Positions 1 to 7,678 of a stretch of DNA of 64,000 nucleotides are shown in pieces. Each line of letters begins with the position of its first letter. Position 1 is the first letter of the stretch. Source of the DNA: Clostridia bacterium (GTDB lineage Bacteria; Bacillota; Clostridia; Oscillospirales; Acutalibacteraceae); assembly GCA_017466365.1 (NCBI GenBank), contig JAFTUG010000016.1:124001-188000 (forward strand), given 5' to 3'. The notes below the pieces were generated by a model. The model was not told where the DNA came from, searched no databases, and saw only the letters and a list, made by a program, of their open reading frames with translations. A program made the position numbers and the translations under genes.

Positions 1-2540
1 CAGTTGTACGCTTCAAGGTTATCGGCGAGGATGCATATTTCCTTGCATGGACAACCACTCCCTGGACTCTTCCTTCAAACTGTGCTCTCTGCGTAAACCC
101 CGAAGAGACCTACTGCAAGGTTAAAGCGGCAGACGGCTATACCTATTACATGGCAAAGGCTCTGCTCGATAACGTTCTCGGTTCACTCGGCGATAAGGAA
201 AACGGCGTTGCAGCTTATGAAATCCTTGAAACCTACAAGGGTACAGACCTTGAATATAAAGAATACGAGCCTCTCTTTGCATGTGCAGGTGAAAGCGCAA
301 AGAAGCAGAATAAGAAGGCTCATTTTGTAACCGTTGATAACTATGTTACAATGTCCGACGGTACAGGTATCGTTCACATTGCACCTGCGTTCGGTGAGGA
401 CGACGCAAAGGTTGGCAGAACCTACGACCTTCCCTTCGTTCAGTTTGTTGACGGCAAGGGTAATATGACCGAGGAAACACCCTATGCAGGTATGTTCGTT
501 AAGGATGCAGACCCCAAGGTTCTTGTTGACCTTGACAGCGAAGGAAAGCTCTTCTCTGCTCCCAAGTTTGAGCATGACTATCCCTTCTGCTGGAGATGCG
601 ATACTCCGCTTATCTATTACGCAAGAGAATCCTGGTTCATCAAGATGACAGCCGTTAAGGATAACCTTGTAAAGAATAACAACACTGTTAACTGGATTCC
701 CGAAAGCATCGGCAAGGGCAGATTCGGCGACTGGCTTGAAAATATTCAGGACTGGGGTATCAGCCGTAACCGTTACTGGGGTACACCCCTCAACATCTGG
801 GAATGCGAATGCGGTCACAGACATTCAATCGGCTCAATCGCAGAGCTTAAGTCGATGAGCAGCAATTGCCCCGATGATATTGAGCTTCACCGTCCGTTCA
901 TCGATGATGTAACAATCAAGTGCGAAAAGTGCGGCAAGGAAATGAAGCGTGTTCCCGAAGTTATTGACTGCTGGTACGATTCAGGTGCAATGCCCTTTGC
1001 ACAGCACCACTATCCGTTTGAGAATAAGGACCTCTTTGAACAGCAGTTCCCTGCAGAGTTCATCTCCGAGGCTGTTGACCAGACAAGAGGCTGGTTCTAT
1101 TCACTCATGGCAATCTCGACCCTTCTCTTTGACAAGTCCCCGTATAAGAACGTAATCGTTCTCGGTCTTGTTCAGGATGAAAACGGTCAGAAGATGTCAA
1201 AATCCAAGGGCAATGCGGTTGATCCGTTTGATGCTCTTGCAAAGCACGGCGCAGACGCTATCCGTTGGTATTTCTACACAAACTCCGCTCCCTGGCTTCC
1301 CAACCGTTTCCATGATAATGCGGTTGTAGAAGGCAAGCGTAAATTTATGGGTACTCTTTGGAATACCTATGCTTTCTATGTTCTCTATGCGAACATCGAT
1401 AAGTTCAATCCTGCAGAGCATGAGCTTGAATACGATAAGCTTTCCATCATGGATAAGTGGCTTCTTTCAAAGCTCAACACTCTTATTGATACAGTTGACG
1501 GTTATCTTGATAACTACGCTATCCCCGAGGCTGCAAAGGCACTCCAGAGCTTCGTTGATGATATGAGCAACTGGTATGTCCGCCGCGGCAGAGAACGTTT
1601 CTGGGCACAGGGTCTTGAGCAGGATAAGATTAATGCTTATATGACTCTTTATACTGCACTTGTAACTGTTGTCAAGCTTGCAGCTCCCATGATTCCCTTT
1701 ATGGCAGAGGATATCTACCGCAACCTTGTATGCAATGTTGATAAGAATGCTCCCATCAGCGTTCATCTTTGCGATTATCCCGTTTCTGATGCAAAGCTTG
1801 TTAATGCAGAGCTTGAAGCATCAATGGAAGAAGTTCTCAATGTTGTTGTTCTCGGTCGTGCGGCAAGAAACACCGCAAACATTAAGAACAGACAGCCGCT
1901 CGGCAAGATTTTCGTAACAGCCGCAAAGGCTCTTGATAAGGAATTCTGCGAAATCATTGAGGATGAGCTTAATGTTAAGACTCTTGAATTTGTAACCGAT
2001 TCCTCCGAATATGTTTCATACAGCTTCAAGCCCCAGCTTAAGACTCTCGGACCCAAGTACGGCAAGCTTCTCGGTGCAATCAGAAACCATCTCGCTTCTC
2101 TTGACGGCTCAGCCGCAAAGAAGGAGCTTGATGAAAAGGGCGCAATCAGCTTCAATGCAGACGGCACCGAAATTTCTCTTGCAATTGAGGATCTTCTTAT
2201 CGAAACCGTTCAGAAGGAAGGCTTCCGGGCTGAAAGCGACAAGGGTGTTACCGTTGTTCTTGATACAAACCTTACCGATGAACTCATTGAAGAGGGCTTC
2301 GTAAGAGAGCTTATTTCCAAGGTTCAGACCATGCGTAAGGATGCAGGCTTCGAGGTTATGGATACCATCAAGATTTATGTTAGCGGCAATGAAAAGATTG
2401 AGGCAATCTTCGCTTCAAATGCTGACACAATCAAGCACGATGTTCTCGCAACCGATATTCTCACCGCAGCAGGCGGCTCCTATACAAAGGATTGGGATAT
2501 CAACGGCGAAAAGGTAACCATGGGCGTTGAAAAGAACTGA
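1..2540 (+). CDS. ileS: isoleucyl-tRNA synthetase, 5' end outside window
   Basis: Charges tRNA-Ile with isoleucine in the cytoplasm. The frame is open from base 3, so the gene enters from the left edge and lacks its N-terminal catalytic HIGH region. Visible are the editing-domain start (WTTTPWTLPSN), the DWGISRNRYWGTP block followed by a C-x-C and a CEKC cysteine pair, the KMSKS loop (GQKMSKSKGN), the anticodon-binding helical domain and a long C-terminal tail without the CxxC finger of classical bacterial IleS. These traits point to the eukaryote-like IleS2 class, which family knowledge links to low mupirocin sensitivity; that last point is inference. A terminator follows directly. Confidence 0.97.
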   Translation, partial: VVRFKVIGEDAYFLAWTTTPWTLPSNCALCVNPEETYCKVKAADGYTYYMAKALLDNVLGSLGDKENGVAAYEILETYKGTDLEYKEYEPLFACAGESAKKQNKKAHFVTVDNYVTMSDGTGIVHIAPAFGEDDAKVGRTYDLPFVQFVDGKGNMTEETPYAGMFVKDADPKVLVDLDSEGKLFSAPKFEHDYPFCWRCDTPLIYYARESWFIKMTAVKDNLVKNNNTVNWIPESIGKGRFGDWLENIQDWGISRNRYWGTPLNIWECECGHRHSIGSIAELKSMSSNCPDDIELHRPFIDDVTIKCEKCGKEMKRVPEVIDCWYDSGAMPFAQHHYPFENKDLFEQQFPAEFISEAVDQTRGWFYSLMAISTLLFDKSPYKNVIVLGLVQDENGQKMSKSKGNAVDPFDALAKHGADAIRWYFYTNSAPWLPNRFHDNAVVEGKRKFMGTLWNTYAFYVLYANIDKFNPAEHELEYDKLSIMDKWLLSKLNTLIDTVDGYLDNYAIPEAAKALQSFVDDMSNWYVRRGRERFWAQGLEQDKINAYMTLYTALVTVVKLAAPMIPFMAEDIYRNLVCNVDKNAPISVHLCDYPVSDAKLVNAELEASMEEVLNVVVLGRAARNTANIKNRQPLGKIFVTAAKALDKEFCEIIEDELNVKTLEFVTDSSEYVSYSFKPQLKTLGPKYGKLLGAIRNHLASLDGSAAKKELDEKGAISFNADGTEISLAIEDLLIETVQKEGFRAESDKGVTVVLDTNLTDELIEEGFVRELISKVQTMRKDAGFEVMDTIKIYVSGNEKIEAIFASNADTIKHDVLATDILTAAGGSYTKDWDINGEKVTMGVEKN

Positions 2541-2552
2541 ATAAAATAATCA

Positions 2553-2588
2553 ATCCCCGATGTTCAGCCGAGCATCGGGGAATTTTTA
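2553..2588 (+). terminator. rho-independent terminator of ileS
   Basis: The arms CCCCGATG and CATCGGGG are separated by a 10-base loop and followed by AATTTTTA, 15 bases after the ileS stop. Confidence 0.9.
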
Positions 2589-2598
2589 TGCTTCGCAT

Positions 2599-2747
2599 CC
2601 ACCTCATCACCGCCTATGGCGGAGCTTCCCCTCAAAGGGGAAGCCTGGACAGTTGTTTTCTGCGACACATATTCTTTTTCATCAATAAATCCTTTTTCTT
2701 TGGTGTTTAAAAACAGTGCGTAGGGCGGCTTGACTCAAGCCGCCGTA
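2599..2747. repeat. dispersed intergenic repeats
   Basis: Two units lie side by side. The first contains CACCTCATCACCGCC, a short palindrome around CTATGGCGGAG, and a CCCCTCAAAGGGG hairpin. The second (2718-2747) is GTAGGGCGGCTTGACTC followed by AAGCCGCC, an inverted repeat. Relatives of the first occur at 4804 and, inverted, at 4909; relatives of the second occur at 4756 and 25625. No coding potential is seen. Confidence 0.7.
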
Positions 2748-2750
2748 AAA

Positions 2751-4184
2751 TCAAATATTTGTAACCGACTCTGAATATGTTTTACTTAAGCCGAAAATAC
2801 CCTTGAAGAATGCAATTATCTTATCAAAGAATCCTGCTTTTGAGGTCATAATCTGCTCGTCTGAACAAATAGTGTTTTCATCTTTATCAACAATTTTTGC
2901 CGTGAATGTTGTATCACCCTTTGATTTTGGTGAAATCTTACAGGTTTTGCCGTCTTCGGACGGTGTGAAGGAAAAATTATCGTTGTCTGCTTCCCAAACA
3001 ATTTCAGCATTTACAGGCATATTTTCAACATCCGCATGAAGAATCATACTGTCACCGTAGCTTACAGTTGTTGTTGAAGGCTTTCGAATTTCAATTTTTA
3101 CTTCCTTTTTTGCATTCTCATATGCAATATGGCTGTTATATTCATCTGCATTCACAAATTCTTCTCCGCAGAAGGGACAATTTTCTCTGAATGTTGGTAC
3201 CGTGCCCGGAATTTCTCCGCACACTCTGAACTCAATTCCGTTTTCGTCAGCATATTTTTTTGCATAGCAGTCCGCAGTTTCTGAACAAATATATGCTGTG
3301 GTATTTTCAAGAATATTTTCACCTATTGTTTGTACCGATGATGGACTATGAATATTTTCGAGCCTGATGCAATTATAAAAGGCTTTATCTCCTATGCATA
3401 AGACACTTTCGGGAAGTATTATCTCTTTTAAATAATACAAGTCGCTGAATGCACCTTCACCTATGTTGGTTAATTTGCTGTTATTTTCAAATGTTATTTC
3501 CGATGTAGTACCATACAACATTGCATTTGCACCGATACTTGTTACACTTGAAGGAATGATTATCCTTGTAACCGAATTACGATAGAACGCATAATCTGCT
3601 ATTGTTAACGTACCGTCTTTTACTCTGTATTCACTCGGAATAAATTCACTATTAATTTCAATAAGGTGATTGCCTATATAAAGTACACCATTTTCCCAAT
3701 TACTTGCATTGTTGTAAATTCCGGTATCAGCAAATGCTTCTGCACCGATACTTGTTACACTGTCCGGCAATACTATTCCGTTAAGTGCAATGCACCCGGA
3801 AAATGCATTATTTCCTATTCTTGTTACCGTGTTCGGAATTACAACGCTTGTTATTCCAAGTGAACTAAACGCAGAATTTCCTATGCTTGTTACACCGCTG
3901 CTGATGTTAAGCTGCTCTATTCCATCAAAATCTTTCCAAGGAACTTTTCCTGTGCCTACGCCAGTATAGTCACGCATATCTCCTGTTCCGATGATATCCA
4001 AAGTTTTGGTATCATAGGTATATCTCCACATCAGATTATCTCCGTTATCTCCGCAATTACCTGACACTCCCGCATCTCCCGGTAACGCTCGTGCTCTGAT
4101 GTCTGACATTCCGATGCAAACACCGCAAAAAACAAGAGAAATCGCTAAATGAAAGGAAATTAATTTTTTAACTATGTTTTTCAT
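2751..4184 (-). CDS. secreted BspA-type leucine-rich-repeat protein with Ig-like C-terminal part
   Basis: An exported surface or secreted protein of 477 residues. The start is the ATG at 4184, because GGAGG overlaps the in-frame ATG at 4199. A signal peptide (KKLISFHLAISLVFCGVCIG) is followed by LRR_5-type repeats with the recurring pattern SVTSIGxxAF / IVLPDSVTSIG (about residues 90-320). Next come a CPFC...H remnant near residue 340, an Ig-like stretch (TTTVSYGDSMILHADVEN) and an amphipathic Phe-rich tail (FFDKIIAFFKGIFGLS). BspA-type proteins usually bind host or matrix ligands; the ligand here is unknown. It is transcribed divergently from an XRE regulator. Confidence 0.85.
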   Translation of the reverse strand: MKNIVKKLISFHLAISLVFCGVCIGMSDIRARALPGDAGVSGNCGDNGDNLMWRYTYDTKTLDIIGTGDMRDYTGVGTGKVPWKDFDGIEQLNISSGVTSIGNSAFSSLGITSVVIPNTVTRIGNNAFSGCIALNGIVLPDSVTSIGAEAFADTGIYNNASNWENGVLYIGNHLIEINSEFIPSEYRVKDGTLTIADYAFYRNSVTRIIIPSSVTSIGANAMLYGTTSEITFENNSKLTNIGEGAFSDLYYLKEIILPESVLCIGDKAFYNCIRLENIHSPSSVQTIGENILENTTAYICSETADCYAKKYADENGIEFRVCGEIPGTVPTFRENCPFCGEEFVNADEYNSHIAYENAKKEVKIEIRKPSTTTVSYGDSMILHADVENMPVNAEIVWEADNDNFSFTPSEDGKTCKISPKSKGDTTFTAKIVDKDENTICSDEQIMTSKAGFFDKIIAFFKGIFGLSKTYSESVTNI

Positions 4185-4204
4185 TCCAGATACCTCCATT
4201 TTAT

Positions 4205-4282
4205 TTGGTCAATTATTAAAATACCATAGTATTTTATAAAAGTCAAGCAAAGTTTTATAATAGTATTGATAATTTTGACCAA
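4205..4282. promoter_or_regulatory. divergent promoter region with 8-bp inverted repeat
   Basis: TTGGTCAA (4205-4212) and its exact complement TTGACCAA (4275-4282) bracket the AT-rich gap between the LRR gene and the XRE gene, leaving about 62 bases between them. This is a plausible operator for the adjacent regulator on both genes; no binding data can be inferred from sequence. Confidence 0.4.
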
Positions 4283-4294
4283 GAGGTGTGTTGT

Positions 4295-4573
4295 GTGCTG
4301 AATGAAAAAATAAAGGCATTGAGACTTGCAGGCAACTACAGTCAAGTTGATATCGCCGAAAAGCTTTCTGTTACCAAGCAAACAATTTCAAATTGGGAAA
4401 ACAATAACATTCAGCCGTCTATAGATATGCTTGTTAAAATTGCCGATTTGTTCGGTGTTACAACCGATTATTTGCTTGGCAGAGATACAGCACCAAGAAT
4501 TGATGTCAGCGGGTTAAGCGATAAAGAAATACAGCACATTAATATGATTGTCAATGATATAAGAAAAACTTGA
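4295..4573 (+). CDS. XRE-family transcriptional regulator
   Basis: A small DNA-binding protein of 92 residues with an HTH_3 fold (IKALRLAGNYSQVDIAEKLSVTKQTISNWENN..PSIDMLVKIADLFGVTTDYLLG), followed by a short tail. I choose the GTG at 4295, which sits 8 bases after AGAGG; the GTG at 4286 overlaps that site. It is divergent from the LRR gene, whose promoter it may control. It ends at a strong terminator, so it is monocistronic. Confidence 0.85.
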   Translation: MLNEKIKALRLAGNYSQVDIAEKLSVTKQTISNWENNNIQPSIDMLVKIADLFGVTTDYLLGRDTAPRIDVSGLSDKEIQHINMIVNDIRKT

Positions 4574-4582
4574 ATAAACAGT

Positions 4583-4613
4583 AAATCCCCTCGGCCAAAC
4601 CGAGGGGATTTTT
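4583..4613 (+). terminator. rho-independent terminator
   Basis: AATCCCCTCGG / CCGAGGGGATT with a 5-base loop, followed by TTT, directly after the XRE gene. Confidence 0.9.
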
Positions 4614-4615
4614 GC

Positions 4616-4960
4616 GGTTTTCGGGCGACCACACAGGGTCGCCCCTATGGTAGGATTTAACCGTAGGGACAAACCTCCGTGTCTGTCCGTGTGTGCCACG
4701 GGCATACAATAATTTGAGATAAAAGATAAGAGATAATATTGAATAGAAAATAATGTAGGGAGAGGCTTACACCCGCCGTTTTAATTTATATTGTTGATTC
4801 TCAACCACCTCATCACCGCCTATGGCGGAGCTTCTCCTCAAGGAGAAGCCGAAATAAGAAGATTGGTTTTTATAATTCTTTTTTGTGAATACAACAGATT
4901 ACTGCCATGCCTTCCCCTTGAGGGGAAGGTGTCGCATAGCGACGGATGAGGTGATTGCGG
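4616..4960. repeat. gene-free stretch made of dispersed repeats
   Basis: This gap holds several repeat units and no plausible gene. GGGCGACC...GGTCGCCC and CGTAGGGACAAACCTCC units lie at 4625-4708, and a degenerate GTAGGG..CCGCCG unit at 4756-4780. The CACCTCATCACCGCC unit is at 4804-4850. An inverted relative (CCTTCCCCTTGAGGGGAAGG then TGTCGCATAGCGACGGATGAGGTG) is at 4909-4953. The same families recur at 2599 and 25625. Confidence 0.7.
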
Positions 4961-4974
4961 AGCAATAATATAGC

Positions 4975-5003
4975 AAAAACCCCGATGAAAATCACCGGGA
5001 TTA
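4975..5003 (-). terminator. rho-independent terminator
   Basis: Read on the minus strand, CCCGGTG-atttt-CATCGGGG is followed by TTTTT, just after the stop of the XRE gene ending at 5015. Confidence 0.85.
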
Positions 5004-5014
5004 ATTGTTATAAA

Positions 5015-5230
5015 TCATTTTCTTTTATACGGTTTCTTTTCGTCGGTTAACTCTGCAAGATAATCCATGCTCGTATCAAGAGCAAGTGCAATTCTTTTAC
5101 ATTGTTCAAAAGTAAAATATCTTTTTCCGCTCTCAATTTTAGAATAGTCGCTCTGGTCTATTCCCGTTAAAAACTGCATCTGAATCTGAGTTAATCCTTT
5201 TTCTTTTCGCAATTCTTTAAGTCTGCTCAT
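5015..5230 (-). CDS. XRE-family regulator, twin A
   Basis: A 71-residue protein made almost entirely of an HTH_3 domain (LKELRKEKGLTQIQMQFLTGIDQSDYSKIESGKR). The start MSRLKEL at 5230 is preceded by GGGTGATAATA. The last residues LTDEKKPYKRK match the end of the neighbouring regulator (LTDEKKPYKR), and about 30 bases of DNA are identical there, which suggests duplication or gene conversion. TATAGGTCA and AATAGGTCA (minus-strand sense) lie upstream near 5260-5295 as a possible direct-repeat operator. Confidence 0.8.
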   Translation of the reverse strand: MSRLKELRKEKGLTQIQMQFLTGIDQSDYSKIESGKRYFTFEQCKRIALALDTSMDYLAELTDEKKPYKRK

Positions 5231-5301
5231 TATTATCACCCACAATAATTATGGCAGAATGACCTATTGATATTAGGGTGAAACTGACCTATATTAACAT
5301 A

Positions 5302-5332
5302 AAAAATTCCCCGCTCAGATGAACGGGGAAGG
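5302..5332 (-). terminator. rho-independent terminator
   Basis: On the minus strand, CCCCGTTC-atct-GAGCGGGG is followed by AATTTTTT, downstream of the XRE gene ending at 5370. Confidence 0.85.
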
Positions 5333-5369
5333 GTGTTATAATCTGTCAAATATTTTTGGCTTTTGTACT

Positions 5370-5585
5370 TTATCTTTTATACGGTTTCTTTTCGTCGGTT
5401 AAACCCAGAATATAATCTACACTTGTATTATAATGTTTTGCAAGAATAATCAACACCTCAGACGGCACATCTCTTTGACCTAACTCATATCTTGAATAGG
5501 CAACCTGTGTGCAGTTGAGGATTTCAGCTATATCTTTTTGAAGCAAATCGTTGTCTTCACGCAATTCTCTGATTCGTCTGTACAT
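5370..5585 (-). CDS. XRE-family regulator, twin B
   Basis: A 71-residue HTH_3 protein (IRELREDNDLLQKDIAEILNCTQVAYSRYELGQRDVP...ILAKHYNTSVDYILGLTDEKKPYKR). The open frame extends to 5729, but the start MYRRIREL at 5585 is set by ACGGAG eight bases upstream and by the promoter and palindromes lying inside the longer frame. It shares its C-terminal tail with the gene ending at 5015. Two palindromes over its promoter suggest autoregulation. Confidence 0.82.
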   Translation of the reverse strand: MYRRIRELREDNDLLQKDIAEILNCTQVAYSRYELGQRDVPSEVLIILAKHYNTSVDYILGLTDEKKPYKR

Positions 5586-5610
5586 ATTGATATACTCCGT
5601 AATTTTTATA

Positions 5611-5666
5611 TCAATATTATAGACAAACCAAAGTGGTATATTGACATATAAACCAAAATGGTTTAT
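5611..5666 (-). promoter_or_regulatory. promoter with two tandem palindromic operators
   Basis: ATAAACCA-AAA-TGGTTTAT (5648-5666) is a perfect 8-bp inverted repeat. A second site, AAACCA-AAG-TGGTAT (5625-5639), lies 25 bases away centre to centre. On the minus strand a TATAAT -10 element (5617-5622 region) lies next to the second site. The arrangement fits autorepression by the XRE protein starting at 5585. Confidence 0.6.
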
Positions 5667-5715
5667 GATAGCGTATACAAAAAGGTTGACCCACAAGAGT
5701 GAGACAACCCGGATA

Positions 5716-6228
5716 TTATAATCTGTCAAAAATCTTTGTTTTTCTTACCGCATAATAGAGCGGTATTCCGCCTGCAACGCAGACTGCAAGCTCTCCTGCC
5801 GCAACCTCGAGCGCATAAATAACAAAGGTTGCAAGTCTTGTGTTATCCGTCGGAAGAAGAAAGGTTAATTCCGCACCGACTATGAGTGCATTGAAAATAA
5901 CGGGCATAATAAGCGAGAGCAGAGGAAAGCCCTTGAATTTAATATTTCTTAATGCACGGGCGGTTATCGCCGCAAGAAGCGTTGCGAGCGAGCCGAAAAC
6001 GATGTCCCAGATTCCAAACGGGCTTGAAAGATTGCCTATAATGCAGCCGACGGTAAGACCGGGAATGGCTGCAGGAGTAAATACGGCAAGAATTGTCAGC
6101 GCTTCGGAAAGACGGAATTGAATGTTGCCGTAAGCGATTGCGAAAACCGCACTTAAATAGGTTGCTGCGGCATAGATAGCCGCTATCATGGCACCTTGCG
6201 CCATGACGATGATTTTTTTCTTTTTCAT
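5716..6228 (-). CDS. queT: QueT-family queuosine-precursor transporter (ECF S component)
   Basis: A 170-residue integral membrane protein with about five to six hydrophobic segments. It is the substrate-binding S component that, with an ECF energy module encoded elsewhere, imports a queuosine precursor such as preQ1. Family traits are the N-terminal helix with AAIYAAATYLSA, the stretch IQFRLSEALTILAVFTPAAIPGLTVGCIIGN around residue 35-65, and FGIWDIVFGSLATLLAA. The start follows AAAAGGAG. The structured 110-base leader upstream and the protein family support each other. Confidence 0.88.
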   Translation of the reverse strand: MKKKKIIVMAQGAMIAAIYAAATYLSAVFAIAYGNIQFRLSEALTILAVFTPAAIPGLTVGCIIGNLSSPFGIWDIVFGSLATLLAAITARALRNIKFKGFPLLSLIMPVIFNALIVGAELTFLLPTDNTRLATFVIYALEVAAGELAVCVAGGIPLYYAVRKTKIFDRL

Positions 6229-6235
6229 TTTGATG

Positions 6236-6332
6236 CTCCTTTTGCTGCCGTGCAGCGCCTTTAGTTTTGTTCGGCACCGAGCAGATGCCCGTCAGGAAGG
6301 TTACGAACTGACGTTTAATTTGAACGCTCTGT
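6236..6332 (-). ncRNA. structured queT leader, candidate preQ1 riboswitch
   Basis: Between the HAD gene and queT the minus-strand RNA can form several pairings. GTTC (6322-6325) pairs with GAAC (6269-6272). It encloses a CGTCAG/CTGACG hairpin (6290-6313) and a GGCA/TGCC hairpin (6273-6276 with 6286-6289). The 9-base loop of the latter contains GCTC, complementary to GAGC just 5' of the GTTC arm (6326-6329), so a pseudoknot is possible. A GCTGC-acg-GCAGC hairpin (6244-6256) abuts the ribosome binding site. preQ1-II and preQ1-III riboswitches precede queT-type genes in Firmicutes; the assignment is inference. Confidence 0.5.
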
Positions 6333-6337
6333 CTATA

Positions 6338-7123
6338 TTAAAGATATTCAGCAAGAGCCTTGAGATTTTCAACGGCTACGCTTGCTTTTATATCTGAATT
6401 TGCATATTCTTCGGGAGTGGTTACACCGCTGTAAACAAGTGCGCAGGGAATGCCGTGGTTTGCACCGATTGCAATGTCGGTTGCAAGTCTGTCGCCTACA
6501 AACGCAAGCTCATCTCTTTCACAGCCGAGCATTTCGGTTATATAGTCAACCGTTGCGGTCATGGGCTTTCCGAGAACAACGGGTCTTTTGCCTGTTGAAG
6601 CGGCAAAAAGCTCAATCATTGAGCCTGTGTCGGGCATATAGCCGTCTGCGGTGGGGCAGTTAAGATCGGGATGAGTTGCAAGATAAACAGCACCGCCGTC
6701 AATAAAACGAACGGCATCCCACATTTTCTGATAGGTGAGTGTGGTGTCAAATCCGAGAACAACTATGTCGGGATTTTCCTTGACAAGATTGATTCCTGCC
6801 TTTTCAAAATCTCCCGTAAGTCTTTCGTTGCCGAGAAGGAAAACCTTCTTGCCTGCATAGTTTTTGTTAAGATAATCTGCGGCAACGTGGGAAGAAATGA
6901 TAACTCTGTTTTCATCAACGGGGAAGCCCATTTTTTCAAGCTTTGCACGGCAAACCTCAACGTTGTTTGAGGAATTATTGGTAAAGAAATAGAAATCTCT
7001 GCCGCTTTCTCTTACCTTCTCGATAAAATCCTTTGATCCTTCGATGATGTTGCCGTCAAGGTAAAAGGTTCCGTCCATATCGATAATAAAATATTTTGTT
7101 TTTTCAAAAATACCGTTTGACAT
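6338..7123 (-). CDS. HAD-superfamily phosphatase, NagD-like (class IIA)
   Basis: A cytoplasmic phosphatase of 261 residues. Motif I is DMDGTFYLDG (residues about 15-24, nucleophile the first Asp), motif II FFTNNSSNN, motif III the Lys of LGKPM, and motif IV FVGDRLATDI. The C2-type cap between motifs II and III identifies the NagD/4-nitrophenylphosphatase group; substrates are often sugar or glycerol phosphates but cannot be fixed here. It lies 110 bases upstream of queT on the same strand and may be cotranscribed through the leader RNA. Confidence 0.9.
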   Translation of the reverse strand: MSNGIFEKTKYFIIDMDGTFYLDGNIIEGSKDFIEKVRESGRDFYFFTNNSSNNVEVCRAKLEKMGFPVDENRVIISSHVAADYLNKNYAGKKVFLLGNERLTGDFEKAGINLVKENPDIVVLGFDTTLTYQKMWDAVRFIDGGAVYLATHPDLNCPTADGYMPDTGSMIELFAASTGKRPVVLGKPMTATVDYITEMLGCERDELAFVGDRLATDIAIGANHGIPCALVYSGVTTPEEYANSDIKASVAVENLKALAEYL

Positions 7124-7221
7124 TTTATTACTCCTTCATAAAAGTGTGACAATTCGGAACAATTCCTGAAAATTTATCCGATTGACTGTATACTTTAAAT
7201 ATAATGAAAGGGGGAAGCACG

Positions 7222-7632
7222 ATGAGAAAGTTTTCGGCGATTGATCCTGAAGCGATGGGGAATATCCTCAAAATTTACAGAGTATCAAACCGTATGACAC
7301 AGCAAAGGGTTGCAGATTATCTCGGAATCGCAAGGTCTACCTATGCGAAATACGAAACGATGAGAACACCCGAGCTTGATGTCGTGATGAAGCTTTCCGT
7401 TCTTTATAATACTTCTCTCGATGATTTTTTGAATCCGCTTTTCAATGAGGATACCTCGGCTGTTGCCGCTGCGAGCTCACCCGATTCAGGAAATGAGGCG
7501 CAGGTGGTAACAAGCGCTGAAAAAAAGCTTCTCGAATATTACCGCGGCAGTGTTCGCAAAGCTGAAATTTTAAAGGCTGCCGAGCAAATATTCAATGCGG
7601 ATATCGAAATAATAAATGATATTCAGGATTAA
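7222..7632 (+). CDS. XRE-family regulator with C-terminal extension
   Basis: A 136-residue protein. The N-terminal HTH_3 (ILKIYRVSNRMTQQRVADYLGIARSTYAKYETMRTPELDVVMKLSVLYNTSLDDFL) is followed by an Ala/Ser-rich linker and a helical tail with EKKLLEYYRGSVRKAEILKAAEQIF. The start ATG at 7222 is preceded by AAAGGGGGAAG; the upstream in-frame ATG at 7204 overlaps that site. It is divergent from the HAD gene and ends at a strong terminator shared with the convergent gene at 7679. Its target is unknown. Confidence 0.85.
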   Translation: MRKFSAIDPEAMGNILKIYRVSNRMTQQRVADYLGIARSTYAKYETMRTPELDVVMKLSVLYNTSLDDFLNPLFNEDTSAVAAASSPDSGNEAQVVTSAEKKLLEYYRGSVRKAEILKAAEQIFNADIEIINDIQD

Positions 7633-7648
7633 ATTTTACACATTTATG

Positions 7649-7676
7649 CCCTCTGTTAAAAACAGAGGGCTTTTGT
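7649..7676 (+). terminator. rho-independent terminator
   Basis: CCCTCTGTT-aaaa-ACAGAGGG followed by CTTTTGTT. It lies between two convergent genes and could serve both. Confidence 0.88.
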
Positions 7677-7678
7677 TA

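Noticed and set aside
183-824. 213-codon frame opposite ileS
   Set aside because: Antisense shadow of a well-conserved gene.
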